DNA of 64,000 nucleotides from Candidatus Aminicenantes bacterium UBA647 (GTDB taxonomy: Bacteria > Acidobacteriota > Aminicenantia > UBA2199): contig DBOL01000029.1 of assembly GCA_002299555.1 (NCBI GenBank), positions 1 through 64,000 on the forward strand, written 5' to 3'. The notes beneath the pieces are model-generated. The model saw nothing but the letters and a program-made list of their open reading frames with translations. It searched no databases and had not been told where the DNA came from. Positions 45,554-55,695 of this stretch are shown piece by piece. The stretch's first letter is position 1. Each line of letters begins with the position of its first letter. The translations under genes and the position numbers were made by a program.

Positions 45554-48500
45554 CTAAAATCTCTTTAGGAATTTTTTGAAGAATATTCCAAGGTCATCGA
45601 AATAGGTGTAGAATATCGGCACTGCGAACAGGGTCAGGAACGTTGAAGTAATCAGTCCTCCGATCAAAGTTATCCCCATTGGTGCATAGGGGATTCCTAC
45701 AAGTCCGGTGTTCCCTATTGCCATAGGAAGCAGTCCGAATATTGTTGTTAGTGCGGTCATCAAAATCGGCCGGAACCTGTTCACTCCTGCAACAAGAATT
45801 GCCTGTTCTCTCTGCATATCAGATTTTCTATACTGGTTGATCAGGTCTATGAAAACTATTGCATTATTTACAACCACACCTATAAGGACAACAAGTCCGA
45901 TTCCAGCCATAATTTCAAATGTTGTTCCGGTTATATACATTAGCCAGTAAGATCCTACAAATGCAGCCGGGATCGCTATCAATACGGATAACGGCAATAC
46001 AAAAGATTCGAAGAGAACTCCCATTATCAGGAAAACAAAGATAACAGAAAAGATCAATGCCGTTGAGAGATCTGAATCCTGCTCCTGGAACCGTCTGCCT
46101 CTTCCCCCTTCCTCGAAAAAATAACCTGTAGGGAATTTATAGTCTTTAAGTATCTTTGTAATCTTTGCACTCAATTTTTTCATATCGGTATCCCCGATAT
46201 AAATTTTAAGTTCCATGAAGGATTTTCCGTTCTCCCTCCGGATGCTTCCCTGACTCTTGTGGAATGTAAAGTCTGCTACAGAGTCAAGAAATGTCTCAGC
46301 TCCTGAATCGGTCTGGAGAAAAGTACTTTTTAATTGAGCGATCGAATTTCTTGATTCAGGATTTGATTTCACATAGATAGGGATCTCTTTTCCCGGTGTC
46401 TGAAAATTGGAAATTTTTCTCCTTCTCAGGTTGAAAGCAACCAGCTGACCAACATAGTTTGGATTAACTCCGACATTGTATGCTTTATCACGGTCAACCG
46501 ATATGTGAATCTCATCATTCCCTGTCTCAGTGTCAGTTTCAACGCTTAGAACCCCTTCTACAAGCTTGACCTGCTTTTCAATATCTTCCGCAAGGGTTTC
46601 AAGTACACTTGTATCATATCCTCTCAGGGTGAATGATACAGAGCCTTCATCCCCGCCACCCTGTTCTCTCCATGAGGTTCTGATTCGAACTCCCGGAATT
46701 ACAGGGAGATTTTTCTTTATATCTTCAGTTAATTCTTCCCTTGTTAATCGTGTATATGCTGTTAATCCCAGCATGGATTTGATCTTTGAGTAGATCACCT
46801 GGTACCATTGCTTATTTTTATCAGGTTTCAGATATACCTCGATCCTTCCATGAAAGTTTCTGACCCGTGTGGAAATATGGTCTATATGATAAACCTTCTC
46901 TTTCTCCATTATTTTATCGACTATATAGTTCAGGGTTTTGTCGACTTTTTCCAGATTGTAATCTGAAGGGAAGTTGCAGATAAGCCTCGCATCTCTGGAG
47001 CCACCCTGGGCTGAATCAGATTTCTTCATGTTGTTTTGAGGTATCACCTGACTCGCTATTATCAAAATGACTATCAGAAGAAAATCAAACCTGTGTTTTA
47101 GGACCTTAACAAGCAGATTCTGATAACCCTGGGTTATCTTACTATGGGTTGCATGGATGATCTTTGTTTCCTGAGGGATTGATTTGGTTGAAGCCAGAGG
47201 GATAAATATTAATGCAATAAAAAGGCTGGCGGCTAAAGCAAAAATCACAGGTGCTCCTATCCTTGTCAGGTAGAATGCCATTCCGGAATCTCCACCCATC
47301 ACCATAAGTGGAACAAAAACAACTATGGTTGTCAGTGTGGCCATGAGTATGGCCATTCCTACTTCAGAAGCACCCATTATTGCAGATTTCCTTAGTCCAT
47401 ATCCGAGGCCGGCAAATCTGTAGATGTTCTCAGTTATAACAATAGCATTATCAACGACCAGTCCTATTGAAACCATCAATCCCATCATTGTGAATCCGTT
47501 CAAGGTCCAACCTATCGAATAGATGACCATCATTGAGACGAGAAGCGAAAGCGGTATGGCGAGGGTCAGCATTATCGTGATCCTCTTTTTTCTGAGAAAT
47601 GAATAAAGGATAAAGAAAGCGAATATACCGCCCCACATCATAGTGGTTTTTACATTATTTATCGAGTCGGATATCATTTTACCCTGATCCCAGAATATGA
47701 AATAGTCGACACCTTTTAATTCAGGTCTGGATTCAAATTGCTGTTTAAGTTTTTCAACTATATTTAAACAAACTTCGACAGTATTGGCTTCACTCTCTTT
47801 GTAGGCAACTATTCCGGCAGCGATCTTGCCGTCCACCCGCATCATGCTCCTCTGTTCCTCATCAAAATCGTATCGGACGTCAGCAATATTACTCAACTTT
47901 ATTCCATTCTTGATATCGATATTTTGAATATCCTGTAAAGTTTTGAATTTTGCAGTAGTTCTCAGGAGGATTTTTTTCTTTCCCATATAAACATAACCGC
48001 TGGACATAGAGAAATTTTCACGCATTAAGCGCTGCATCAATTGATATAGATTGACATTGTATGTTTTTATCTTGTCCGAATTAACAATTATCTGGATGTA
48101 TTTTTCTCTGATACCGAACATTTCTACATTTGCAACACCTTTGATCCCATCCATTGCCTGCTTTATGAATTTATCGGTAACATAGTAGGGGTCGTCGATG
48201 TTATTTTCATAAGAGACACCCATATATATGATCGGCTCATCATTATCTCTGAACCGTCTTATCCTTATATGTTCAATCTCTTCAGGGATAAGAGATCGTC
48301 CCCTTTCTATTCTATCGGTAACCTGCGAATATGCAAGGTCCATATTAGTGCCCTGAGCAAATTCCAACCAGAACCATACTCCTCTTGACATAGAGTTGCT
48401 GAAAATACGCTTCAGGTTTTTTACAGTTTTTAGTTCCCCCTCCAGCGGTTTGACTATCTGCTCTTCAACCTCTTTGGGATTCGAATCCGGATAAGGTACG

Positions 48501-48670
48501 AACACACCTAAAAACGGCGGGCTGAACCCGGAAGGAAAAAGGTCCAGTTTTATTCTTGAATATGCAACAAATCCTATGACAAGTACAGCAATTAGTATCA
48601 TAGAGACCGTAACGGGTCTGTTAAGTGAAAACTTTGGCAATGCTCTTTCTGTAATTTTTTGCTCTGTCAT
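45554..48670 (-). CDS. RND-family efflux permease (AcrB/MdtBC type), second of two
   Basis: A 1038-residue proton-driven inner-membrane pump subunit of the HAE1/AcrB type. Twelve membrane helices and two large periplasmic loops are expected. The N terminus FSLNRPVTVSMILIAVLVIG and the TM4 helix GLVVDNAIVITENIYR are clear. In TM4 one Asp is present, but the partner position is Asn. The TM10 position of AcrB Lys940 is also Asn (VVVNNAIVFIDL). These changes are common in this RND subgroup. It is 1 base after the larger permease and last in a membrane-fusion-protein/permease/permease operon. It converges on icmF with a 3-base gap. Substrate unknown. Confidence 0.93.
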   Translation of the reverse strand: MTEQKITERALPKFSLNRPVTVSMILIAVLVIGFVAYSRIKLDLFPSGFSPPFLGVFVPYPDSNPKEVEEQIVKPLEGELKTVKNLKRIFSNSMSRGVWFWLEFAQGTNMDLAYSQVTDRIERGRSLIPEEIEHIRIRRFRDNDEPIIYMGVSYENNIDDPYYVTDKFIKQAMDGIKGVANVEMFGIREKYIQIIVNSDKIKTYNVNLYQLMQRLMRENFSMSSGYVYMGKKKILLRTTAKFKTLQDIQNIDIKNGIKLSNIADVRYDFDEEQRSMMRVDGKIAAGIVAYKESEANTVEVCLNIVEKLKQQFESRPELKGVDYFIFWDQGKMISDSINNVKTTMMWGGIFAFFILYSFLRKKRITIMLTLAIPLSLLVSMMVIYSIGWTLNGFTMMGLMVSIGLVVDNAIVITENIYRFAGLGYGLRKSAIMGASEVGMAILMATLTTIVVFVPLMVMGGDSGMAFYLTRIGAPVIFALAASLFIALIFIPLASTKSIPQETKIIHATHSKITQGYQNLLVKVLKHRFDFLLIVILIIASQVIPQNNMKKSDSAQGGSRDARLICNFPSDYNLEKVDKTLNYIVDKIMEKEKVYHIDHISTRVRNFHGRIEVYLKPDKNKQWYQVIYSKIKSMLGLTAYTRLTREELTEDIKKNLPVIPGVRIRTSWREQGGGDEGSVSFTLRGYDTSVLETLAEDIEKQVKLVEGVLSVETDTETGNDEIHISVDRDKAYNVGVNPNYVGQLVAFNLRRRKISNFQTPGKEIPIYVKSNPESRNSIAQLKSTFLQTDSGAETFLDSVADFTFHKSQGSIRRENGKSFMELKIYIGDTDMKKLSAKITKILKDYKFPTGYFFEEGGRGRRFQEQDSDLSTALIFSVIFVFLIMGVLFESFVLPLSVLIAIPAAFVGSYWLMYITGTTFEIMAGIGLVVLIGVVVNNAIVFIDLINQYRKSDMQREQAILVAGVNRFRPILMTALTTIFGLLPMAIGNTGLVGIPYAPMGITLIGGLITSTFLTLFAVPIFYTYFDDLGIFFKKFLKRF

Positions 48671-48671
48671 T

Positions 48672-51600
48672 TTATTTACTGAACCTGTTGTAAACCAGAG
48701 GAATAAGTATCAGAGTGAGGAACGTTGCACTTAAAAGTCCTGCAATTATTGATATTGCCATCGGTGTTCTTATCTCTGTCCCTTCTCCAAGCCCGATCGC
48801 CATAGGGAGAAGTCCAAGAACTGTAGTTGAGGTTGTGATCAGGATCGGCCTCAGCCTGATATTCCCGGCCTGTTTAATAGCCTCAATCTTTTCAATCCCT
48901 CTCTTTCTTAACAGATTTATATAATCAATAAGAACTATTGCATTGTTTACAACTATGCCTACAAGAGTGATCATACCAATATAAACTGTTACACCTATCG
49001 GAATTTGTAACACATAAAGAGTTATAAAAACTCCGATCAATGCCATCGGTATTGTAAAAAGGATAAGGAAAGGGTGGAGAAATGATTCAAATTGTGAAGC
49101 CATCACTATGTATACCAGGAAGATTGCAAGTACCATGGCTAGTGTTAAACTGCTTGAAGATGTTTCCATCTCCTGATTCTGTCCCGACAACTCATATGTG
49201 AAATCCGGAGGCATCTGATATTTTTCAACTTCACTATAAATTCTGCTAGCAGCCTCTGTAAGATTTATATGGGAAATATTTGCAGAGATGATCGCTGATC
49301 TGTCCTGATTTACTCTCCTTATTTCATTTGGGCCGTTGAGTATTTTTACATTTGCTACGCTGCTCAGAATGATTGGGATCTTGTCTCCCGGATTAATGAT
49401 CAGGTTCTTAATATTTTCAGCTCTGGTTCTTTGATCATCTTTAAGATATACCCTCACGTCAATTCTTCTATCCCTCTCTTTGTATTTGGTAGCGACAAAT
49501 CCCTCGATCTTATTTTTGATAATACTTGCAACATCGAAAGCGTTCATGCCGAAGTGTGCCAGTTTTGCTCTGTCGAACTCAACTACAAGTTCAGGGAAAC
49601 CTGATTTTACACTTGACTCGACATCTTTAAGCCCGTCAATTTCTGATATCCTCTGATAAAGTTCAGAACTTACTCTTCTTAACTCTTCAAGATTGAACCC
49701 TTTGATGATAAGTTCGATCGGAGATTTTATTGTGAAAAGTGCCGGACGTGAAATATTGTAGTTTACATCAGAAAATTCTTTTAGAACTGTTCTGATGTCT
49801 GCGATGACATGCTCTTCTACAATCTGAATATTTCCGGATTTTACTATATTCACAGTGACCTTTCCGATATGTTCACCAACTTCTTTTTCGCTGAGCTCAT
49901 CCTTTGTTGTCCCTGCAAAATAGCTTATTCCTTTTGTCAAGGCTATCTTAGAAATCTGAGAACTGATCTTCTGCAGGATCCTGTCGCTCTTTTCAACAGG
50001 GGTTCCGACCGGGAATGTGAGGTTTACAAATATCGTACCCTGATGAACTTCCGGTATAAGTTCTTTTCCAATATTTGGAAGTATTACTAATATTGTGATC
50101 AGAAATACTATCAATACGGATGTGATTATCTTTGTGTCATTCTTAAGGGAAAGATCCAAAAGCTTAGGATAATTATTGTTTATAACTCCGATAAATTTAC
50201 CGAAAAATATATTGACTATCCTGATAACCGGTGAAAGCAATGTCATGAAAATGATGAACAGAGCTTTTCCCAGAATTATAAATATAGCAACAAATGTGAA
50301 CAGGAAACGCGAGAATAACGCAAGTGTGGAGTTAATAAGGAATCTTATTGTGTAGTAGAGATAGGAAAAGGTCAGATCCCAGAAAAGCAACTTCAATAAT
50401 GCAGGTATCACTACCAGAATTTTTTTAAGAAGATTTGACCTGCCAGAGAGAATTTCTGAAAAGTTCTGAAAAGAAGCAGAGCTCCATGGAGTTCTATTGT
50501 TCATGGTTGTGATAAATGCTGAAAATGGAGTATTGCTGAAATAATTATCCCAGAGCATTTTTTTTCGGGAGAACCTTTCCTCTGTAAAATTAGAAAAACC
50601 GGCGGCAAGTTCTCTGAGCCCTGTTTTAAAGATTTTATCAATTAAGGCTATCAGTGGATATATTATAATTAGAACAAATGATACCACCTGTGTAAGAAAT
50701 ACAACTATGAGCTCAAATCCGATCAGTGCCGTGTATGTTATGGTCTGAACAAAGATGTAGAACCAGTTCTTAATATTTTTCTCTGATTCAAAGTTAAATT
50801 TAAATTTCGGTATAGATACATCCCCCTTTTTTCCGTATTTTCTGGAAGCGAGCATAGGGATAAAAAAAAGTGATACCATAAGAGATGCAAGTAGCGAGAA
50901 TACAACTGCCAGCGATAGATCCCCGAATATCTGCCCTGCGATTCCCTCAACAAAAACAATAGGGAAGAATACGGCAATTGTGGTAAGAGTTGAAGCTATA
51001 ACTGCCCCTCCGACCTCGGAAACACCCCTGACTGCAGACTCAGCCCATCCGTCACCCTCTTCTCTGCATCGGAAAATACTCTCCATTACAACAATAGAGT
51101 TATCCACCAGCATTCCTATCCCCAAAGCAAGACCACCAAGTGACATTATGTTCAGGCTGACATCAAAGAAACTTAAAGGGGCAAAAGTAGCAATGATCGA
51201 AAGTGGTATTGATACAGCAACTATTAAAGTTGTAGAAAAATTTTGCAGGAATAGGTAGAGTATAATAATTGCAAATATTCCTCCCAATACGGCAGTATTT
51301 CTCACTTCGTTGATTGAATTTTCGATAAAGATAGATTGATCGGTTAAAATATTATATGAAATATCTTCGGGAAGTCTGTGTGAAAGGAATGCTGTCATTT
51401 CCTTTTCTCTTATTTTTTCTCTGAAGGATTTTTTACCTCCGGTTTTCTGATTTTTCAGACTTTTCACAAACTCACGCTGTTCAGGTGTCCCGAACAGTTT
51501 ATCCTTAACCATCTGACTGACTGCAACTATATTTGAATCAGCTTCTTTGAATATGTTAATTTCAATACTTTCTCTTTTGTTTACTCTTGTAATAACTTTT

Positions 51601-52403
51601 CGTTCCTTATGGCTGTACGATATCTCCGCAATATCTTTTAATCTGACAGCAATATCACCCTTTTTTGTGATAATTATATTCTCTATTTCACGCATAGATC
51701 GGAATTCATTCAGAGTTCTGACAATATACTCGGTCTCTCCCTCTTTAATATTCCCACCGGCGAGGTTGACATTTTCCTGAGTAAGACGTCTCGTCACATC
51801 ATTAAAGGCTATCTGGGTCATTGCAAGTCTCTCTTCATCGAGTTTTACAAGAATTTCCTTTTCAAGCCCTCCTTTTACTCTGGCAGCCGCTACTCCCGGA
51901 ATTGATTCGAGTTCGCGGGCAATTTCATCCTCAACCAGCTCTCTGAGGTCGATCAGTGGGATATCACTGACTATTCCTATCCTCAGGATAGGGTCAAGCG
52001 ATGGATCATAACGGAGTATCATCGGTCTTTCGACTGCTCGGTCTAGATAGGTCTGATCGATCTTTTCCCTGATCTCCTGAGCTGCACGATCAAGGTTCAC
52101 ATCCCATGTAAACTCAAGAATGATATCTGATTGTTCCGGTCGTGATACAGATGTTAGTGAAATAAGGTTCTTTATAAGCCCTAATTGTTCTTCGAGTGGC
52201 CTTGAAACTATGTTCTCTACCTCTTCAGGTGCAGCTCCCGGATATTCAGTTCTGATCGTAAATGTCGGATAGGATATCTCCGGCATCAGATCCCAACTTA
52301 ATCTCTTTAGACTTACAAAACCGAAAACAGCAATGCCGAGTGCGATCATGATTATTGCAACCGGCTTTTTTATTGTAAACTCAAATCTGGATTTATCTTT
52401 CAT
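48672..52403 (-). CDS. RND-family efflux permease with large internal membrane insertion
   Basis: A 1243-residue AcrB-type permease, about 200 residues longer than usual. The core is intact: FTIKKPVAIIMIALG start, ERPMILRYDPSLDPILRIG, TM4 GIGMLVDNSIVVMESIF, and the C-terminal SQFESFLHPF and GIVVNNAIVLIDYINLL. The extra part is at residues about 525-740, between TM6 and TM7, where ordinary RND proteins have a short cytoplasmic helix. It contains several long hydrophobic stretches (for example near 546-590 and 660-735). A smaller Lys-rich insertion lies near 310-340. It is 14 bases after the membrane-fusion-protein gene and pairs with the next permease, perhaps as an MdtBC-like heteromer. Confidence 0.9.
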   Translation of the reverse strand: MKDKSRFEFTIKKPVAIIMIALGIAVFGFVSLKRLSWDLMPEISYPTFTIRTEYPGAAPEEVENIVSRPLEEQLGLIKNLISLTSVSRPEQSDIILEFTWDVNLDRAAQEIREKIDQTYLDRAVERPMILRYDPSLDPILRIGIVSDIPLIDLRELVEDEIARELESIPGVAAARVKGGLEKEILVKLDEERLAMTQIAFNDVTRRLTQENVNLAGGNIKEGETEYIVRTLNEFRSMREIENIIITKKGDIAVRLKDIAEISYSHKERKVITRVNKRESIEINIFKEADSNIVAVSQMVKDKLFGTPEQREFVKSLKNQKTGGKKSFREKIREKEMTAFLSHRLPEDISYNILTDQSIFIENSINEVRNTAVLGGIFAIIILYLFLQNFSTTLIVAVSIPLSIIATFAPLSFFDVSLNIMSLGGLALGIGMLVDNSIVVMESIFRCREEGDGWAESAVRGVSEVGGAVIASTLTTIAVFFPIVFVEGIAGQIFGDLSLAVVFSLLASLMVSLFFIPMLASRKYGKKGDVSIPKFKFNFESEKNIKNWFYIFVQTITYTALIGFELIVVFLTQVVSFVLIIIYPLIALIDKIFKTGLRELAAGFSNFTEERFSRKKMLWDNYFSNTPFSAFITTMNNRTPWSSASFQNFSEILSGRSNLLKKILVVIPALLKLLFWDLTFSYLYYTIRFLINSTLALFSRFLFTFVAIFIILGKALFIIFMTLLSPVIRIVNIFFGKFIGVINNNYPKLLDLSLKNDTKIITSVLIVFLITILVILPNIGKELIPEVHQGTIFVNLTFPVGTPVEKSDRILQKISSQISKIALTKGISYFAGTTKDELSEKEVGEHIGKVTVNIVKSGNIQIVEEHVIADIRTVLKEFSDVNYNISRPALFTIKSPIELIIKGFNLEELRRVSSELYQRISEIDGLKDVESSVKSGFPELVVEFDRAKLAHFGMNAFDVASIIKNKIEGFVATKYKERDRRIDVRVYLKDDQRTRAENIKNLIINPGDKIPIILSSVANVKILNGPNEIRRVNQDRSAIISANISHINLTEAASRIYSEVEKYQMPPDFTYELSGQNQEMETSSSSLTLAMVLAIFLVYIVMASQFESFLHPFLILFTIPMALIGVFITLYVLQIPIGVTVYIGMITLVGIVVNNAIVLIDYINLLRKRGIEKIEAIKQAGNIRLRPILITTSTTVLGLLPMAIGLGEGTEIRTPMAISIIAGLLSATFLTLILIPLVYNRFSK

Positions 52404-52417
52404 GTTTTAACCTGTTA

Positions 52418-53524
52418 TTAAATTATTGGTTTGATTATCTTAACTTTTGATTCATTCTTTAAAGAGCTCTTTCCTGCAGAAACAAGCTTATCTGCAATGT
52501 CAATTCCTTTTGTGATCTCAACCTTGCTTCCGTCGTCAAATCCAATCTTGACCTCTTTTTTGGAAGCTATATTTTTATCATTTATCAGAAAGACGAAAAC
52601 TCTTTCTCCCTCGAACATCAGAACATCTTTTGTAACAAGAATAACATTTTTGTGGACCTTCTTGATTATCTTTACATTTACGAATTGTCCGATAACCATT
52701 ACATTGTTACCATCCTTAACTTCAATTGTTGTCTTAAAAGTACCAGAGTCAGGATCTATTGCAGGCGATATTCTTTTAATATAGCCGTTAAGAACTTTCT
52801 TCCCTGATGAGATTATTACTTTCTGATCAAGGAAGATCTGATCTTTTTCCTGCTCCGGGATATTTACAACAGCGATCTTTTCTTTTGTATAAACAACAGA
52901 AAAGGCTAATTCGTTCGTATTTATTTTGTTTCCGGTTTTAATGTATCTCTTTGAAACAAGACCTGATATTGGAGATGTGATCTTTGTATAAGATAAAAGG
53001 AGTTTGTTCTGTTCCCAGTCAAGGCGGCTCTGTTCCATACTGAATTTCAATTTTTCATATTCCTCCTTGCTGATCAGTTCTTTTTCAAATATTTCTTTTT
53101 GTCTTTCAAATTCTGCTTTCTGCTGCTTAAAAGTGATTTCTGCTTTTCTTTCGTTAATAGAAGCAGCTCTGTCGTCAAGAAAGGCAAGGACGGTTCCCCT
53201 GCTTACTCTATCACCCTCATCGCGAACAATATTCTCAATAATACCGGATGTCATGGGGTAAATGTCTACCATTTTATCTGTATCGATATTACTTGAAAAG
53301 AGGAGGAATGAGTTAATATCGCCGCGTTCAGGAGATTTTACTGATACGGGAATCGTGTCTGTCTCATCCTTGTTATCTTTCCCTTTTTTCTCTTTTCCCT
53401 TTTCTACTTCTGTTTTTTCCTGGTCTTTATTCTTAGTGTCGCCCTTTTTTGAATCATTTCCAGAACAACCCGTAAAATAAATCAATGTAAAAATAATTGC
53501 TAAAATCAGATAAACTTTCTTCAT
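52418..53524 (-). CDS. RND membrane-fusion (periplasmic adaptor) lipoprotein
   Basis: A 368-residue adaptor that would join the two permeases to an outer-membrane channel. The lipobox is YFTGC, with the lipidated Cys near residue 20. A very Lys/Glu-rich linker follows (about 23-58), then the lipoyl-like part (YPMTSGIIENIVRDEGDRVSRGTVLAFLDD), a helical hairpin (about 118-175) and SPISGLVSKRYIKTGNKI. The beta-barrel and proximal domains complete it. The ATG follows TAAGGAGTCAGGC. No TolC-type outer-membrane gene is present in the window. Confidence 0.93.
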   Translation of the reverse strand: MKKVYLILAIIFTLIYFTGCSGNDSKKGDTKNKDQEKTEVEKGKEKKGKDNKDETDTIPVSVKSPERGDINSFLLFSSNIDTDKMVDIYPMTSGIIENIVRDEGDRVSRGTVLAFLDDRAASINERKAEITFKQQKAEFERQKEIFEKELISKEEYEKLKFSMEQSRLDWEQNKLLLSYTKITSPISGLVSKRYIKTGNKINTNELAFSVVYTKEKIAVVNIPEQEKDQIFLDQKVIISSGKKVLNGYIKRISPAIDPDSGTFKTTIEVKDGNNVMVIGQFVNVKIIKKVHKNVILVTKDVLMFEGERVFVFLINDKNIASKKEVKIGFDDGSKVEITKGIDIADKLVSAGKSSLKNESKVKIIKPII

Positions 53525-53693
53525 AGCCTGACTCCTTAACGAAATACAATCTTGTTAAATATAACTTATTATAGTGTTTATAACGTATTTTTTAGTTAAA
53601 AGTTTCCGTTTAATGGAAAAACCATACAGGCAAATTCATTTGTCTTTATGATTTATAATTGAGGCAAAGGTTTTTTAAACTTGAGGTTTGTAT

Positions 53694-53699
53694 TATAAT
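53694..53699 (+). promoter_or_regulatory. -10 element for the TRAP cluster
   Basis: A perfect TATAAT at 53694-53699 with no convincing -35. A start near 53706 would lie before the TTG at 53727 but after an alternative start at 53688, which supports the shorter tatT-like protein. Confidence 0.4.
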
Positions 53700-53726
53700 C
53701 TCGATAAGTTTGTTGAGGAGGAAGAA

Positions 53727-54692
53727 TTGGTAAGTCCATATTTTAAAAAAACTGTTTTATTGTTAGCCGCAATGTTACTCTTGTCAGGTTGTTCAATAAA
53801 TAAATTTGCAATGAACAAGGTGGCAGACATGCTTGCAGGTGGCAGCACCGGGAGTGTCTTTACCAGCGACAATGATCCTGAATTTGTAGGGGACGCACTG
53901 CCTTTTGCTATCAAAATGTATGAAAGCCTTATGAGATCTGTTCCGGGGCATTCGGGATTGACCGTTACGACTGGAAGCCTTTATATAATGTATGCAAATG
54001 CATTTCTATATACTCCGGCATCAATGATGAAGGATGAGATGTATCAGGAAAAGGAAATCCTGATGAGCAGAGCTAAAAATCTGTATTTGAGGGGCAGGGA
54101 TATATTGCTTGATAGCCTCGAGAGAAGACATTCCGGATTTGTGGAGCTCCTGGATAAAAAAGAATTTGAAAAAATTCTGATAATAATGAAAAAAGATGAT
54201 GCCCCTTTTCTGTATTGGGCCGCAGCCGGGTGGGTTGGAGCTTTCTCTATTGATCCTTTTGATATGGACATTGGTATAACTCTTCCCAGGGCTGCAGGAC
54301 TTATGGATATGGTGTTGAAACTTGATCCGGAATTTGAAAAAAGTTCAATTCATGATTTTTATGTATCTTATTATGGTTCACTTCCGGAATATATGGGAGG
54401 AAGTAATAAAAAGGCAAGAGAAAATTTCAGAAAAGCTGTGGAATACTCAGATGGAAAACTGATATCCCCTTTTGTTTCTCTTGCTACGTCTGTTTCGATC
54501 AACACTCAAAATTTTAAAGAATTCAGGGAACTTTTAGGTAAAGCCGTTGCCTTCAATGTTGATCTGAACCCCGAAAACCGATTAGTGAATATTATAAATA
54601 AACGTAAAGCAAAGTGGTATCTTGAGAACGAGGAGGACTTTTTTCTCGTAACAGATAAAGAAACCTCTGAAGATATTGAGGAGGAGGAATAA
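53727..54692 (+). CDS. TatT-family TRAP-associated TPR lipoprotein
   Basis: A 321-residue lipoprotein of the TatT family (Tp0956-like), the helical TPR-containing partner of certain TRAP transporters. I use TTG 53727, which has GAGGAGG at 53715-53721 five bases ahead. A TTG at 53688 would put 13 acidic residues before the signal peptide and lies upstream of the likely -10. The signal peptide ends in a lipobox LLLSGC. Family blocks include DALPFAIKMYESLM, FLYTPASMM and MKKDDAPFLYWAAAGWVGAFS. In Treponema TatT forms a ring that binds the periplasmic TatP protein. Its last codons (IEEEE) hold the ribosome site of the next gene. Confidence 0.88.
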   Translation: MVSPYFKKTVLLLAAMLLLSGCSINKFAMNKVADMLAGGSTGSVFTSDNDPEFVGDALPFAIKMYESLMRSVPGHSGLTVTTGSLYIMYANAFLYTPASMMKDEMYQEKEILMSRAKNLYLRGRDILLDSLERRHSGFVELLDKKEFEKILIIMKKDDAPFLYWAAAGWVGAFSIDPFDMDIGITLPRAAGLMDMVLKLDPEFEKSSIHDFYVSYYGSLPEYMGGSNKKARENFRKAVEYSDGKLISPFVSLATSVSINTQNFKEFRELLGKAVAFNVDLNPENRLVNIINKRKAKWYLENEEDFFLVTDKETSEDIEEEE

Positions 54693-54693
54693 A

Positions 54694-55695
54694 ATGAAGA
54701 ATAAAAATATTTTTATACTGATCATTCTGTTGATTCTGGCACAGCCATTAATTTCAGTAACGATAAAGATAGGAAGTATAGCCCCGGCAAACTCTCCCTG
54801 GGATAAGGCTCTAAGAGAGTTAGGTCGCGAATGGAAAGCAATGTCTGACGGAAAAGTAAATCTAAAGATATATCCCGGGGGAATTGCCGGGAACGAAGAA
54901 GATATGATAAGAAAAATGAAGGTTGGCACACTGGGTGGCGCTGTTTTCACAAACAGAGGGCTTACAAAGATCTATTCTGAATTCTATGTACTTAACATTC
55001 CATTCAATTTTAATTCTGAAAAGGAATTCCAGTATGTCACAAACAAGATGAATCCACTTTTCGAAGAGAGGATAGAGAAAAAAGGGTATAAAGTTATAAT
55101 CTGGTCAATGGCGGGTTGGATACATTTTTTCTCAAAAAACAAGATCGAATATCCGAAAGATCTGAAAAAACATAAATTGTCCTTTACAACAGGAGAACCG
55201 GAACTTGAACAGGTTTGGAAAAAGTCCGGTTATCAGGTGATCCCGAATGACATGAACGATCTTATGATGGGGCTTCAAAGCGGGATGGTGAATGCTTTTT
55301 ATCTCCCACCGCTGATTGCCGCATCGGGACAATATTTCCCTCTTGCCCCTCATATGCTGACATTAAAGATCGCTCCAATATACGGCGGGATCGTTATATC
55401 AGGCAGAATGTGGAAAAAAGTTCCTGAAAAATTCAGGGATGACTTCATGAAGAAAGCCAAAGAGATCTCGGCAAAACTTCAGAAAAAAACCAAATCACTG
55501 GAGGCTGAAGCTGTTGAAACAATGAAAAAGCATGGTTTGAAGGTCCATCCCGTTCCGGAAGGGAGCATGGACAAATGGAGAGCTGCTTCTGAAAAAGGGT
55601 TAGACTCACTGATAAACAAAGTTTTTTCTCAGGCGATCTATGACAAAATGATGGGATATTTAAATCAATACAGACAAAAGAAAAATGTTGAATAA
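54694..55695 (+). CDS. TRAP transporter periplasmic substrate-binding protein (DctP/TatP family)
   Basis: A 333-residue solute-binding protein with a signal peptide (KNKNIFILIILLILAQPLIS), then VTIKIGSIAPANSPWDKAL, LKIYPGGIAGNEEDMIRKMKVG and GLQSGMVNAFYLPP. The start is ATG 54694 with GAGGAGGAGG upstream; the TTG at 54676 is in that ribosome site. I see no obvious Arg at the classical carboxylate-binding position, and TatP-type proteins may bind hydrophobic ligands. It lies 1 base after the tatT-like gene and overlaps the QM gene by 11 bases. Confidence 0.92.
   Translation: MKNKNIFILIILLILAQPLISVTIKIGSIAPANSPWDKALRELGREWKAMSDGKVNLKIYPGGIAGNEEDMIRKMKVGTLGGAVFTNRGLTKIYSEFYVLNIPFNFNSEKEFQYVTNKMNPLFEERIEKKGYKVIIWSMAGWIHFFSKNKIEYPKDLKKHKLSFTTGEPELEQVWKKSGYQVIPNDMNDLMMGLQSGMVNAFYLPPLIAASGQYFPLAPHMLTLKIAPIYGGIVISGRMWKKVPEKFRDDFMKKAKEISAKLQKKTKSLEAEAVETMKKHGLKVHPVPEGSMDKWRAASEKGLDSLINKVFSQAIYDKMMGYLNQYRQKKNVE

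Noticed and set aside
48672..52403. Over-long RND gene as two genes fused by a sequencing error
   Set aside because: The reading frame is continuous, both RND halves are present once in the right order, and the extra part is internal and hydrophobic rather than a second gene.
53688..53726. Longer TatT-like start at TTG 53688
   Set aside because: It lies upstream of the TATAAT element, would put an acidic tail before the signal peptide, and a GAGGAGG site serves TTG 53727 instead.
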